Source: Bacteroidota bacterium (GTDB lineage: Bacteria; Bacteroidota; Bacteroidia; Chitinophagales; Chitinophagaceae). From it: a stretch of DNA of 64,000 bases. A model generated the notes under the pieces. That model was not told where the DNA came from. It ran no database searches and saw only the letters and a list, made by a program, of their open reading frames with translations. Below are positions 47,334 through 57,355 of this stretch, in pieces; position 1 is the first letter of the stretch, and each line of letters opens with the position of its first letter. Both the position numbers and the translations under genes were made by a program. The stretch lies in NCBI GenBank assembly GCA_016715505.1, contig JADJZY010000002.1, forward strand, positions 51,694-115,693, in the 5' to 3' direction.

Positions 47334-47406
47334 TTGTGTTGTGCTTGAGCAATTGAATTTGCTCGAAACTTATATAAGTATTAATTTTGAGAGATAAATA
47401 TTCCAC

Positions 47407-47608
47407 ATGACTAAGTCGGAAATAAAACAAGTCATTCACTCACAATTGGATACAACAGAAGATGATACCTTATTGGAGGGATGAAATTAGACTAAGTGTG
47501 GTGAGAGATTATTTGATTGTATATAGAGAAATGATGGATGCCATTATCATCCTAAGCATTTGGGATAGTAGACAAAATCCAGAGAAACTAGAAAAGAGGA
47601 CCATTTAA
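47407..47608 (+). pseudogene. Collapsed type II toxin-antitoxin locus (RelE/ParE-like remnant)
   Basis: ATG 47407 opens a 25-codon frame, MTKSEIKQVIHSQL and on, like the start of a small antitoxin. It stops at 47484. Overlapping it in another frame (47480-47608) is EIRLSVVRDYLIVYREMM, then IIILSIWDSRQNPEKL: the C-terminal third of a RelE/ParE-type toxin, including its typical R-x-S-V-V-R-D-Y-L-I-V-Y-R end. The rest of both genes is deleted. The 47609-47784 stretch holds nothing further. Confidence 0.6.
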
Positions 47609-47784
47609 ATGCCTAAGTCCAAGAGCGGTTTGGCGCAAGCAGTGCTTATTGAATAAATTGATCTTTTTCGATAGATTTAGCAATAGATTTTATCATCCAT
47701 TGAAGTACTAAAATGCCCCGCCATCACCAAGCCGCAAACCGATAAAGGAATAAAGATGCATTATATTTATAAAAATTTTCCCGG

Positions 47785-48299
47785 ATGAAAACCATCATTC
47801 TCTTTTTTTGGAATAGGGCTCCTGCTACTTTCTTTCCGCACACCAGCACAGCCAAAAAATCCGGCCTATCAGGCAGTTGCCGCTGTATTGGATAGTTTAA
47901 ATGTACGTGCAGCAAGGGCAGATTACCAGGCTTATTTCGAATTGTATGCGGAGGACGCTATCTTCATGGGTACTGATGCGACAGAGCGTTGGACGAAATC
48001 TGCTTTCGCGAAATGGAGTAAAAATGTTTTGATCGGGGTAAGGCATGGTTACTCAAAGCACTTCAACGACATATTTATTTTAGTCAGGATGGGCAAATGG
48101 CCTGGTGCGACGAATTGCTGGATACCCAAAGGAAAGGTTGCCGTGGATCCGGTGTTTTACGCAAGGAGGGTAAGCAATGGAGAATCGTGCAATATACCTT
48201 GTCAACCACGGTACCGAATACGATCGTGGATCAGGTAACCGAATTAAAACGACATGAAGAGGATTCCTTGATACAGGTGTTGCGAAAAAGCAGGACTAA
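47785..48299 (+). CDS. Secreted DUF4440/SnoaL-like (NTF2-fold) protein, several apparent frameshifts
   Basis: Rebuilt from three frames. From ATG 47785 (MKTIILF) a shift in the T7 run 47803-47809 gives a signal peptide (GIGLLLLSFRTPAQ) and then AYQAVAAVLDSLNVRAARAD, YFELYAEDAIFMGTDATERW. A missing T at 48027-48030 leads to FDRGKAW, GQMAWCDELLDT and GKQWRIVQYTLSTTVPN. A missing A at 48285-48289 gives the stop at 48299. About 172 aa. The pattern is that of a DUF4440 nuclear-transport-factor-2 fold. Function unknown. Confidence 0.65.
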
Positions 48300-48353
48300 C
48301 TTACCCGATATCAGTTATTACTTGAATGGATCATCCCCATTTTTAGCATGGAT

Positions 48354-49085
48354 TCAGAAACGCTTTCCCGGCATGACTTCCACCTGTGACCCTTTTGTAA
48401 AGAAGGCGGAGCTAGGAGTTTGGGTGTTTAAAAAAGCAAAATCTTTTCCGTACAATATTTCAAAGTCAATATTGGTTTGGTAACTGATTTTATCTGCAAT
48501 TTGCCATTGTGGATGTCTGACTTCATAGGCTATTCCGGATTGTAATTTTTGTCCGGAGTAACCCCAGTAATGTTCAAGAATAAATTGTGCTTCTTCACCA
48601 TCACGAAGGTTTCGGTATGAAGGATGAACCATGGCCTCCAGATGATGCCAACGCTGATCAAACACTTCATATCTGCATTTAAGTTCATGATTTTCTTCGA
48701 TAAATTGATGTTTCATTTTTCGGGTGATATAATTTTCATCGTAAAAAGTATTGGCCACCAGGCTGATCATATATTTCGGTACAATTTCGCGAATAAAAAT
48801 AACCCCGCGTTTGATGATGGGCCCTTCTCTTCGAATGACATAGGCTCTTAAATTAATTTCTTCAAAACAAGTATGGAAAGGAATCGGAATGCCTTTGAGC
48901 CGGGTTTGGTCAAATAGAAACCCCACCAAGCTGAGATAACAGCGCCCATTCCATAAATCTAATTCAAGCCCTTGAGGTAGGTAAGCTTGAAGTATGGCGG
49001 GGTCGCAGGTATAATTGATACAAATTAAGTTGCGCCAATGGGCTCGAAGAAATGGAGTGGGCATCGTACTTTTTTTAGAAGTCAA
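48354..49085 (-). CDS. YqjF-family protein (DUF2071)
   Basis: 243 aa (an inner ATG at 49064 is possible). Family features: FLRAHWRNLICINY at the N-terminus, LELDLWNGRCYLSLVGFLF, FEEINLRAYVIR and the late EHYWGYSG. DUF2071/YqjF adopts an acetoacetate-decarboxylase-like fold; its activity is not established. It is divergent from the GbsR-DCC-TIGR01777 operon, a combination that recurs in Bacteroidota and suggests a shared function. Confidence 0.88.
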   Translation of the reverse strand: MTSKKSTMPTPFLRAHWRNLICINYTCDPAILQAYLPQGLELDLWNGRCYLSLVGFLFDQTRLKGIPIPFHTCFEEINLRAYVIRREGPIIKRGVIFIREIVPKYMISLVANTFYDENYITRKMKHQFIEENHELKCRYEVFDQRWHHLEAMVHPSYRNLRDGEEAQFILEHYWGYSGQKLQSGIAYEVRHPQWQIADKISYQTNIDFEILYGKDFAFLNTQTPSSAFFTKGSQVEVMPGKRF

Positions 49086-49108
49086 AAGTAAACATTAAAA
49101 TATTAAAC

Positions 49109-49140
49109 TTTCAGAAATAATTGAAAATATAGTATATTTG
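49109..49140 (+). promoter_or_regulatory. Promoter of the gbsR-like operon
   Basis: TATATTTG (49133-49140) matches TAnnTTTG exactly. A weaker TTT stands about 21 bases upstream. ATG 49158 is 18 bases downstream. The 72-base gap to the divergent yqjF-like gene must hold both promoters. Confidence 0.55.
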
Positions 49141-49157
49141 TATTCAAATTGACATCT

Positions 49158-49664
49158 ATGAAACTCGTTGAAGCAAAGGAAAAATTTATCCAATTATGGG
49201 GCGCATTAGGCAGCAGTTGGGGCATCAACCGCACCATGGCTCAAATTCATGCCTTATTACTCATTAGTCAAAAACCCTTGTCGACCGAAGAAATAATGGA
49301 AAATTTGTCGGTGTCCAGAGGAAATGTAAATATGAACATCCGTGAACTGATGAATTGGAATTTGGTTAGTAAAGAGCTTATTCCGGGAGAACGCAGGGAG
49401 TTTTTTAGTGCCGAAAAAGATATCTGGGAAGTGGCTAAACGAATTGCCCGCGAACGGAAACGCCGCGAAATTCAACCACTGATTCAATCGCTTGAGCAAC
49501 TTCAAGTCATCGAGGAAACAAAAAAGAACCCGGAAGCGCAGGCTTTTCTGAGTACCGTTGCTCAAATTCAACATGTGGTCTCTAAAATGGATCATGCAGT
49601 CGATACCATGATTAAAGCAGAGGAGCACCAATTATTTGGTTTACTTGTCAAATTACTCAAATAA
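49158..49664 (+). CDS. GbsR/MarR-type winged-helix transcriptional regulator
   Basis: 168 aa from ATG 49158. The GbsR subfamily reads WGALGSSWGINRTMAQIHAL at the N-terminus, with the recognition segment MENLSVSRGNVNMNIRELM and then LIPGERREFFSAEKDIW in the wing region. A helical C-terminus follows, with no membrane segments. As the first gene of an operon divergent from yqjF, it likely controls both sides through the 72-base intergenic gap. Ligand unknown. Confidence 0.88.
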   Translation: MKLVEAKEKFIQLWGALGSSWGINRTMAQIHALLLISQKPLSTEEIMENLSVSRGNVNMNIRELMNWNLVSKELIPGERREFFSAEKDIWEVAKRIARERKRREIQPLIQSLEQLQVIEETKKNPEAQAFLSTVAQIQHVVSKMDHAVDTMIKAEEHQLFGLLVKLLK

Positions 49665-49684
49665 CTCACTTAAAAATTGAAGCC

Positions 49685-50518
49685 ATGAAAACATTAAATC
49701 ATCACCTCCTTTTGTACGATCAGGATTGTCCCTTATGTAACTGGTATACCACTTTGTTTGTTAAATACAAATTCATCAGTCAATCTGTTCGGGTACCTTA
49801 CCAGGAATTTGATTTTTCAGCCTATCCTCATATCGAACCCATTCAAGCCAGCAATAAAATTGCCCTCTGTAATCAACAAAATACAGAAGTGCTTTATGGC
49901 ATTGATGCCCTGGGTTTTATATTGAACAACCGCTTTCCATGGATATCAACCCTAATGAAATGGAAACCCATTTATATTTTGATGTCATGGTTATATGCAT
50001 TCATTTCTTATAACCGTAAAATAATCATACCGGTTTCCTGTGCCCGCACAAATGCCTGCAATCCATCCCGAAGTTGGTTATGGCGCACCTTTTTTATGAT
50101 TTTCTCTGCCATACTGGTTAATATTTTGGTTACATCTTATTTTCTCAATCACCTTCCACTTTATGTTATCGGCAATCCTCTTTATGGCGATCTAATCTAT
50201 TTTTCAGGGCAACTTTTGTTTCAATATCTGGCCTGCCGGCTTTTAGGTGAAAAAAATCTTTACGATTATCTTGGTCATCTTTCCATTGTTTCTTTATTCG
50301 GAGCACTGCTCTTGTTTTTCTTTGGGCTGGGTTTGGATTTTTGCAGCGTATGGGCCTCGAATCTCCATGCTGCAACCCTTCATTTATGGATTGGTTTTTG
50401 TTGGATGTTCATGGAACACCGTCGACGTTTGTTATTGAGTGATATTGATTCACGCCTGAGTTACTCTTGGGTATTGTATCGTTTGCTCATTTATCCTTTT
50501 GCATTTATAAGTTTTTAA
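49685..50518 (+). CDS. DCC-family thiol-disulfide oxidoreductase with membrane domain
   Basis: 277 aa. The N-terminal DUF393/DCC domain carries the motif YDQDCPLCNWY (CxxC at Cys15/Cys18), a thioredoxin-like active site. From about residue 130 come four to five membrane helices (FFMIFSAILVNILVTSYFL, FGALLLFFFGLGLDF and others), so the redox domain is tethered to a membrane. Substrate unknown. 20 bases after gbsR, two bases before the epimerase gene. Confidence 0.85.
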   Translation: MKTLNHHLLLYDQDCPLCNWYTTLFVKYKFISQSVRVPYQEFDFSAYPHIEPIQASNKIALCNQQNTEVLYGIDALGFILNNRFPWISTLMKWKPIYILMSWLYAFISYNRKIIIPVSCARTNACNPSRSWLWRTFFMIFSAILVNILVTSYFLNHLPLYVIGNPLYGDLIYFSGQLLFQYLACRLLGEKNLYDYLGHLSIVSLFGALLLFFFGLGLDFCSVWASNLHAATLHLWIGFCWMFMEHRRRLLLSDIDSRLSYSWVLYRLLIYPFAFISF

Positions 50519-50520
50519 TC

Positions 50521-51492
50521 ATGAAACAAAAAGTAGTCATCACCGCAGCAAATGGGTTTTTAGGGAAAGCCCTTGCGATGCATCTCTCCGCTTTCTACCA
50601 AGTAATTGCCCTCGTTCGAAAACCTGTGCATTTTGGAAATGGCATTCGTACTTTGCTTTGGGACGGATATTCCTTGGGTGAATGGGCCAAAGAACTCGAT
50701 GGAGCTCTGGCTGTCGTTAATTTAGCCGGACGGAGTGTAGATTGTCGTTATCATGCTGACAATAGAAGGGCCATTCTTCAATCAAGATTGGCGAGCACTC
50801 AGGTTATAGATCAAGCCATACAAGCCTGTAAAATCAAGCCGGAAGTTTGGTTAAACAGCGCCAGCGCAACCATTTATCGACATGCCGAAGACAGGCCAAT
50901 GACGGAGTTAAATGGTGAAGTGGGACATGGATTTTCGGTCGATGTTTGCCGTCAATGGGAACAAACATTTTTGAATGCTTCATGCCATGAGGTGCGAAAA
51001 ATTGCGCTCAGAACAGCCATTGTACTTGGTGCTGATGGCGGGGTTATGCGCCCATTTGAACGCCTGGTACGTTTGGGTTTTGGAGGGCGAATGGGTTCCG
51101 GCAATCAAAAGTTTTCATGGATTCATATTCAGGATTTTTGTAGAGCAGTTCATTTTTTAATCAAACAAAAATCCTGTGAAGGGGCCTTTAACTTATCCTC
51201 TCCTCTACTCATTAGCAATGCCGTATTTATGCAAAATATGGTTCGAATTCTTCGACCACATTTTGTATTGCCAAATCCGGAGTGGTTACTTGAATTTGGC
51301 GCTAGACTTATTCGCACCGAAACTGAGTTGATTTTAAAAAGTCGATGGGTATTGCCTGAAAAATTATTGAAGCATGGGTTTCAATTTGAGTATAAAGAAA
51401 TTAGTTCGGCCCTTGAATCTATTTTAGTAAATCATGGTTTACATCAAGAAAATTCAAATTCAAATAGTCTTTCTGGAGAACGGACAGGGTGA
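50521..51492 (+). CDS. TIGR01777-family NAD(P)-dependent epimerase/dehydratase
   Basis: 323 aa extended-SDR protein. The N-terminal Rossmann fold has VVITAANGFLGKAL (glycine motif slightly divergent), then VVNLAGRSVDCRYH and NSASATIYRHAEDRPMTE (family hallmark), GGVMRPFERLVRLGFGGRMG and FSWIHIQDFC. The C-terminal DUF1731 part (ILRPHFVLPNPEWLLEFGARL) ends it. It probably acts on an unknown sugar- or isoprenoid-type substrate. Last gene of the operon. Confidence 0.9.
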   Translation: MKQKVVITAANGFLGKALAMHLSAFYQVIALVRKPVHFGNGIRTLLWDGYSLGEWAKELDGALAVVNLAGRSVDCRYHADNRRAILQSRLASTQVIDQAIQACKIKPEVWLNSASATIYRHAEDRPMTELNGEVGHGFSVDVCRQWEQTFLNASCHEVRKIALRTAIVLGADGGVMRPFERLVRLGFGGRMGSGNQKFSWIHIQDFCRAVHFLIKQKSCEGAFNLSSPLLISNAVFMQNMVRILRPHFVLPNPEWLLEFGARLIRTETELILKSRWVLPEKLLKHGFQFEYKEISSALESILVNHGLHQENSNSNSLSGERTG

Positions 51493-51743
51493 AAGATTCT
51501 GAAACAGTTGCAGAATTCTTATTGACGGATTGGTTGAATGTTTTTTACTCCGATTCTCCAATGAATCCAGGAATTCTTATGCCTTTGTTGGTGTTCTTCG
51601 CTAACAATTGTTTTTTGCATGCGCAACTAAAGGGCTAAAGTTTGATAATTCATGTGATGTACAAGAATTTATTTTGTGAAGACCATTGTGGTAGCGTGGA
51701 AACAAATCAGATATGGCAATTAAAAAAGATTATCGGGTTTTGT

Positions 51744-52238
51744 GAGGACACAAACTACGGGCGGAAAGATTTTTGTATTATTCAATGACCATCAAATTAT
51801 TCGCAAATTTTGTAGCTAGATTCGTTCCTTAGAATTTCCATAGTTTTAAATCCATTTTGAAGGATGCCAAAAACCAGGAATCGGAAGACAATTATAGAAC
51901 ACCTAAACACTGTAATGCAAATAAAAAAAATGAAAGGCATAAATCTGTATTTGCCAAAAAATAGATTGTATACTGACGGTGGAGCAGGCGTAATTTTCGA
52001 GCTACTAAAAATGCTTTTCACATTGGTTAAGCAAATTTTTCAGGCATTCTATTATTTCGTGAAGGGACTGAAGTTTATCTATAAGTTCATACGTAAGCTA
52101 CTGAGTAAAGGTGATTCAATTTAAAGATGAATCTCTAATTGTCTATTGCGATTATCTTCTTGAAGTGATATGGATATGATCATGAATCATAGTAATTCGA
52201 TGAAATCAGGTGTTTTTTGAGGACACAAACCACGAGCG
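51744..52238 (+). repeat. Pair of direct repeats GAGGACACAAACYACGRGCG
   Basis: Copies at 51744-51763 (with TACGGG) and 52219-52238 (with CACGAG), the flanks also being partly alike (ATCGGGTTTTGT versus ATCAGGTGTTTT upstream). In the first copy TTTGTG-AGGA-CACAAA forms a hairpin. A partial copy, GAGGACACA, occurs at 58376-58384, also in intergenic DNA next to rearranged sequence. Likely a small dispersed intergenic element of this genome. Confidence 0.5.
51864..52124 (+). CDS. Possible small protein between the repeats
   Basis: 86 aa: a basic N-terminus (PKTRNRKTII), GINLYLPKNRLYTDGGAGVI in the middle, then a hydrophobic-aromatic stretch (FTLVKQIFQAFYYFVKGL) and a Lys-rich end. No family recognised. 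It lies between two direct repeats and could be part of a small mobile or accessory insertion, or a chance frame. Confidence 0.3.
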   Translation: MPKTRNRKTIIEHLNTVMQIKKMKGINLYLPKNRLYTDGGAGVIFELLKMLFTLVKQIFQAFYYFVKGLKFIYKFIRKLLSKGDSI

Positions 52239-52328
52239 TAAATGAAGAAAATCGAAAAAGCCTTAAATTCCATATAGTCCTGACAGTCCTTTCTTCATTC
52301 CGCATCTTAATCTATCTTCGCTGTTCCC

Positions 52329-53999
52329 ATGCGTATTCTGCTTAGTACACTCAATTCCAAATATATTCATAGTAATCTGGCTATTCGTTTATTGTATGCC
52401 TTGAATCGTGATATAGAGGGTTTGGATTGGAAGGAATTTACAATCAAAGAAGACCGCGATGAGATTGCCAGCCATTGTGCCAATTATGATATTGTCGCAT
52501 TTAGTTGTTATATCTGGAACATCACCCAAACGCTGGATGTTTGTCAACGGATCAAAGCCATTCGTCCTGAGGTGAAAATTTTACTCGGTGGTCCTGAGGT
52601 CAGTTATGAGTATGAATCTGTGATCGCACGAAATGAGGTTGACTTCATTGTAGTTGGTGAAGGGGAGGCGGTCTTTCGGTCTTTTCTGATGCGCTTTCCG
52701 GATGTTCATGGCATTCCAGGTTTATTAAGTAAAAGGGATCATCAAATTATTTACCTGCCCAATCCTAAGACCTTTCCCATGGAGTCCTTAAATGATATCA
52801 ATCCTTACCAGGATGACCCATTGGGAGAACTCAGGAATAAGGTATTATATGTGGAAACTTCACGTGGCTGTCCGTATAAATGTGGATTTTGTTTGGCGAG
52901 TTTAGACAATAAGGTACGTTACCTAAACATGGATCGCATTAAATCCAATTTGTTATTTCTGATGGAACACGGTCGAACAATCAAGTTTTTAGATAGAACC
53001 TTTAATGTCAAAAAAGATTTTACCCTCGAAATCTTCCAATTCATTTTAGATCATCATCGACCTGAAAATGTTTTTCAATTTGAAATTACTGCGGACATTT
53101 TGCATCCCGACATCATCTCCTTCATTCAGCAAAAAGTGCCTGCCAATTTATTTCGCTTCGAAATTGGTATACAAACCGTCAATCAACAAGCGAATCTGGA
53201 AGTGAGTCGCAAACAAAATTTTGCCAAAACCCGCTCGATTATCGAACAGGTGAGGAATCATGTTGTCTTGCATCTCGATTTAATTGTCGGTCTGCCTTTG
53301 GATTATCTCCAGGATATTAAATTTAGTTTTGAAGAAGTTTTCCAATTGTTTCCACCTGAATTACAACTCGGATTTTTGAAGTTTTTAAAAGGTACTCCGG
53401 TTCGCGAACGGTACGAAGAATATAACTACCTCTTCGATCCAGAGCCTCCCTATCAAATCATAGAAAGTAAATACCTTAGTCGAGAGGAGTTATACCGCAT
53501 CAGTCGACTTGAATTTGCTTTGGAGGCTTATTGGAATAAAAAAAGACTTCCACTCACCTTGCGTTATATCACCCAACATGGCAGCATTTTTGATTTTCTG
53601 ATGGGTTTGGGTATGGCATTTTCCAATCAGGCAGATGAACATCGGCATACGTTGTTGGAACTCTTTGATGTCGCCAATCAATTTATTCAAACGCATTATA
53701 AGAACGATTCTGTTTTGCAGGAGATATTTGCAGTTGATTATTATTTGTACGCAAAAATCAAGCCCGGTGCACGTTATCTACCTGAGTGGCCCAGTAAGGA
53801 AAAATTTGCACTACTCGAACAACTTCATTTACCACATCAAAAAAAGCGGTATATGCTTTGCAACTTGCACTTTGATTTAGAATATTTTACTACACATTAT
53901 CAAATTCTGGAAAAACCCGATACGCTACTGATTGAATATACCGGAAAAGATCTTCCTCAGTTGATTGCTTTGGATTCTGAAGTTTTAACGCAAAAGTAA
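52329..53999 (+). CDS. B12-binding-domain radical SAM protein (DUF4080 type)
   Basis: 556 aa. N-terminal cobalamin-binding-like Rossmann domain (LLSTLNSKYIHSNLAIRLLY, ILLGGPEVSYEYE, VVGEGEAVF). The radical SAM domain has CPYKCGFC (CxxxCxxC near residues 181-188), then FLDRTFNVKKD and EIGIQTVN. The C-terminus has the DUF4080 extension (HFDLEYFTTHYQILEKPDT). It probably modifies an unknown substrate using S-adenosylmethionine. It starts after TATCTTCG at -9 and overlaps the convergent BNR gene end by 15 bases. Confidence 0.9.
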   Translation: MRILLSTLNSKYIHSNLAIRLLYALNRDIEGLDWKEFTIKEDRDEIASHCANYDIVAFSCYIWNITQTLDVCQRIKAIRPEVKILLGGPEVSYEYESVIARNEVDFIVVGEGEAVFRSFLMRFPDVHGIPGLLSKRDHQIIYLPNPKTFPMESLNDINPYQDDPLGELRNKVLYVETSRGCPYKCGFCLASLDNKVRYLNMDRIKSNLLFLMEHGRTIKFLDRTFNVKKDFTLEIFQFILDHHRPENVFQFEITADILHPDIISFIQQKVPANLFRFEIGIQTVNQQANLEVSRKQNFAKTRSIIEQVRNHVVLHLDLIVGLPLDYLQDIKFSFEEVFQLFPPELQLGFLKFLKGTPVRERYEEYNYLFDPEPPYQIIESKYLSREELYRISRLEFALEAYWNKKRLPLTLRYITQHGSIFDFLMGLGMAFSNQADEHRHTLLELFDVANQFIQTHYKNDSVLQEIFAVDYYLYAKIKPGARYLPEWPSKEKFALLEQLHLPHQKKRYMLCNLHFDLEYFTTHYQILEKPDTLLIEYTGKDLPQLIALDSEVLTQK

Positions 54000-56900
54000 A
54001 TAGTCAATTTGTTTGGCATGAATCATCTGATTATATGCACGAACCTCATTGGACTTTAATTTTTCATAGTCAAGAAGGGCTTGATCTGCCAGCAGTTTAA
54101 GGTCTTCCCAGGCTTCGATACTCTGTGCAGTAGGAGCGGTATGCTGATTCACTGCATCAAACAAACCACTGAGTTTATCATTGATGCGAATCGGATAATT
54201 TAAAACATCCTGCCCGCTTTTGGCTTTTGTTTGATGAAGTCTTTCTTCAATTTGTGTGGCCTTTTTGATGAGGTCTTTACCCAAACTATCCAATTCCGCA
54301 GGGTATGAATCTTTTAATTGATCTTTGAGGTTATTGATGTCTGTTCTTAATTTTCGTATTTGTTTTACTGTTTGCTGAACAGCTTCAAATTTATCTCTGA
54401 TTCTAGTTAGCATCTCATACTGTGACTGATAGTCGGCTTCAGCAATCTGATAATTTGGATCTTTTGCAATCCGGAATGAAAGCAACGTATTATCCTGATT
54501 GATGCGAAAGCTCGCTTTATAATTTCCCGGTGGAACTTTATAGTTGCCGATGTTGCCATTCCATAAAACCATACCATCTATTTTTTCACACCCCTTTACC
54601 TGATGATTCCATTGAAGGAGGTTCATTCCTTTTTCTAATTTAATTTGATCTTCTTTTTCCGATGCTGTGGTGCTAAATACACGAATTTCCTTTCCGGATT
54701 CGTCCATGATTCGCAAAGTCGCGCGATTACTATCCTGCCATTCAGGTAACCAGGTATAAAAAACGCTGCCATAATATGGATTCTCACCTTCGTTATCTGG
54801 ATTGCTTTTTCGATATCCATCCATACGATAGGATAGGGCAGGTTGAAAAATCTTCCATTCATCTTTAGAATCTGTTTTGCGGAATTGATGCAGGGTATTC
54901 AGTTGATCCAAAATCCAAAAACTACGACCCTGCGTGGCCACAATAAGATCATCATTTTTAATACATAAATCCGTAATCGGAACTATCGGTAGATTGAGTT
55001 GTAAGGGCAGCCATTGTTTGCCGGCATCAAATGAAACATACAATCCCTGTTCAGTACCACAGTACAAAGTGCCTTTGTGATTAGGATCTGCTCGTAAACA
55101 GCGGGTAAAATGTGTGGATGGAATGCCTTCTGTAATTTCTTCCCAGGTATTTCCCAGGTCGTTTGTTTTATAAACATAGGGTGTTTGATCATCTAATTTA
55201 TATCGGGTGCCAACTACATAACATGTTTGTGCATCAAAAGGATCAGGCTCGATACAGTTAATCATCATTCCTTCAGGCATATTTCGAGGGTTCACCAAAT
55301 CCCAGGAAGCCCCGGCATTGTCGCTTACATGGATAAGTCCATCATCACTGCCACACCACAGTAAGTCTTTCTGCACCGGGCTTTCGGCAGCCGCAAATAT
55401 GGTACAATAATATTCCTCACTGGTATTGTCTTTGGTGATGATGCCACCACTTGGAGCTTGTTTCTTTTTGTCGTTGGTACTTAAATCCGGAGAAATTTTC
55501 TGCCAGCTTTGTCCTTCATTTTCACTCACAAAAAGGTGGTTTCCGGCTGCATATAATCGTTTCGGATTGTGGGGAGAAAAAAAGATCGGAAAGTTCCATT
55601 GAAAGCGGTACTTCAGGGTATCAGCACCTTCTCCGATTGGGCTAACGGGATAAACCGAAACTGTGCGGTTTTCGCCGGTTCGATGATTGAGACGGGAAAG
55701 ATAACCACCATAATTGCCTCCATAAACAATATCATCATTCAATGGATCGGCCACAATATGGCCACTCTCAAATCCGGCACTCGAACTCCAATCCTGTTGT
55801 GTGATACTTCCGCCATACGTTCGGCTCATGATGCGTACACTGGAATTATCCTGTTGACAACCCAATATGCGATAAGGGAAATGATTGTCTGCCGTAACCC
55901 GGTAAAATTGTGCGGTGGGTTGATTATGATAGGTGCTCCAATGGGCGCCCCCATCGAAACTAATTTGCGCACCTCCATCATCGGCGATGATCATTCGTTG
56001 CCCATCTTCCGGATCAATCCACATGTTATGATGATCGGCATGCGGGGTGTGTATGGTTTGGAATGTTTTGCCGCCATCACTCGATTTGTGCAATTCTACA
56101 TTGCAGACATAAACGATATCTTCTTGTTTGGGGTCAACAAATAGTCGACTAAAATACCAGGCTCTTTGGCGGATTTTGCTTTCATCATTTTGTTTCACCC
56201 AGTTCAAACCGGCGTCAGTGCTCATATACAAACCACCGGCTTGTTTGTTCTCAACCATGGCATAGATTTTATCTGAGTTGGATGTACTTACGGCAAGGCA
56301 AATCATGCCAAGGGTATCTTTGGGTAAACCTTTGTTTTTTGAAATATTGGTCCAGGTTTCTCCGGCGTCAGTGCTTTTCCAAATGGCACTTCCTTCTCCG
56401 CCGCTTTCCATTGAATAGGGTGTGCGAATCACTCTCCAGGTTGTGGCATACAGAACCTTTGGGTTGAAGGGGTCCATGACCAGATCTGCTGCTCCGGATT
56501 GTTCATTGCTGTATAAAATCTTCTCCCAACTTTGACCTCCATTTTCTGTTTTGTAAACACCTCGGTTTTCATTCGGGCCAAACAAATGTCCCATAACGGC
56601 CACATACACTCTTTCCGGATTTTTGGGATCAAAAACGATGCGGCTGATATGCCTTGAATCTTCCAGTCCGCAGAAGGTCCATGATTTGCCACCATCAATG
56701 GATTTGTAAATACCCTGACCTTCGCTCACATTCCCCCTGAGGGTACTTTCGCCACCGCCGGCATACATGAGTAAAGGGTCGCGGGCAAACTTCTATTGCG
56801 CCGATGCTGCCACCAAAATAGCGGTCAGAAATATTTTTCCAATGTTGGCCACCATCCTTCGTTTTCCAAACGCCCCCACCCGTGGAAGCCATGTAAAATA

Positions 56901-57090
56901 CCTGTTTGTTTTTTGGATCGCCGCATACACCGCTTGCTCGTCCTCCTCTGAATGGTCCAATGGATCGGAATTTGTAGTGACTGAAGAAACTAGAATCAAA
57001 GGGGTATACGCCAACGGAAGATTGGGCAAGAATCTGATTTCCTGAACATTGCAGGAACAGCATAAACAAGAACAAGGGTGAAAATCGCAT
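53985..57090 (-). CDS. Large sortilin/VPS10-like BNR beta-propeller protein, one apparent frameshift
   Basis: About 1034 aa from ATG 57090 with a signal peptide (LFLFMLFLQCSGNQILAQ). Asp-box motifs repeat: GGGVWKTKDGGQHWKN, IYKSIDGGKSW, VYKTENGGQSWEK, IWKSTDAGETWTN, PYVYKTNDLGNTWEE. The frame breaks near 56787: removing one base of the AAA gives IGAIEVARDPLLMYAGGGE and joins both parts. The C-terminus is helical (TRIRDKFEAVQQTVKQIRKL), with no T9SS tail seen. This form is often annotated as a glycosyl hydrolase, but catalysis is unproven. Confidence 0.85.
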
Positions 57091-57355
57091 GACCGGATAT
57101 AAATTGAAAACCCAAGATAAGTTGATTGCACAAATTATTTTAATTTGAATGTTCAATGCGGGATAAATTGAGATAGCTCAGTTAGATGTGGTTGCCGGCA
57201 TTAGATTCAGATGCTAAACAAGTTGGTCACTGAGTGCGAGCTTGATAGGTTTCATCGGTTCAAATGAAGATGGAAAAATGATTCTTGTCATTTTCAACAG
57301 ATTCTCCGAAAAAAAATGCAGAAGGAATTGTAATTTCACCTCACACCACCCAACT

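Larger units (their letters stand above)
51493..52328. other. Long intergenic region with repeated element
   Basis: 836 bases with a different, more AT-rich composition. It carries two copies of a 20-bp motif (51744 and 52219, listed separately) and one weak small reading frame (51864-52124). A -7-like TATCTTCG (52313-52320) lies eight bases before the radical SAM gene. Nothing else is supported. Confidence 0.5.

Noticed and set aside
57157..57285. Possible degenerate tRNA (GATAGCTCAGTTAGA near 57172 and a T-arm-like GGTTCAAAT near 57255)
   Set aside because: No acceptor stem pairs, the anticodon arm is not recognisable, and spacing is wrong for any tRNA.
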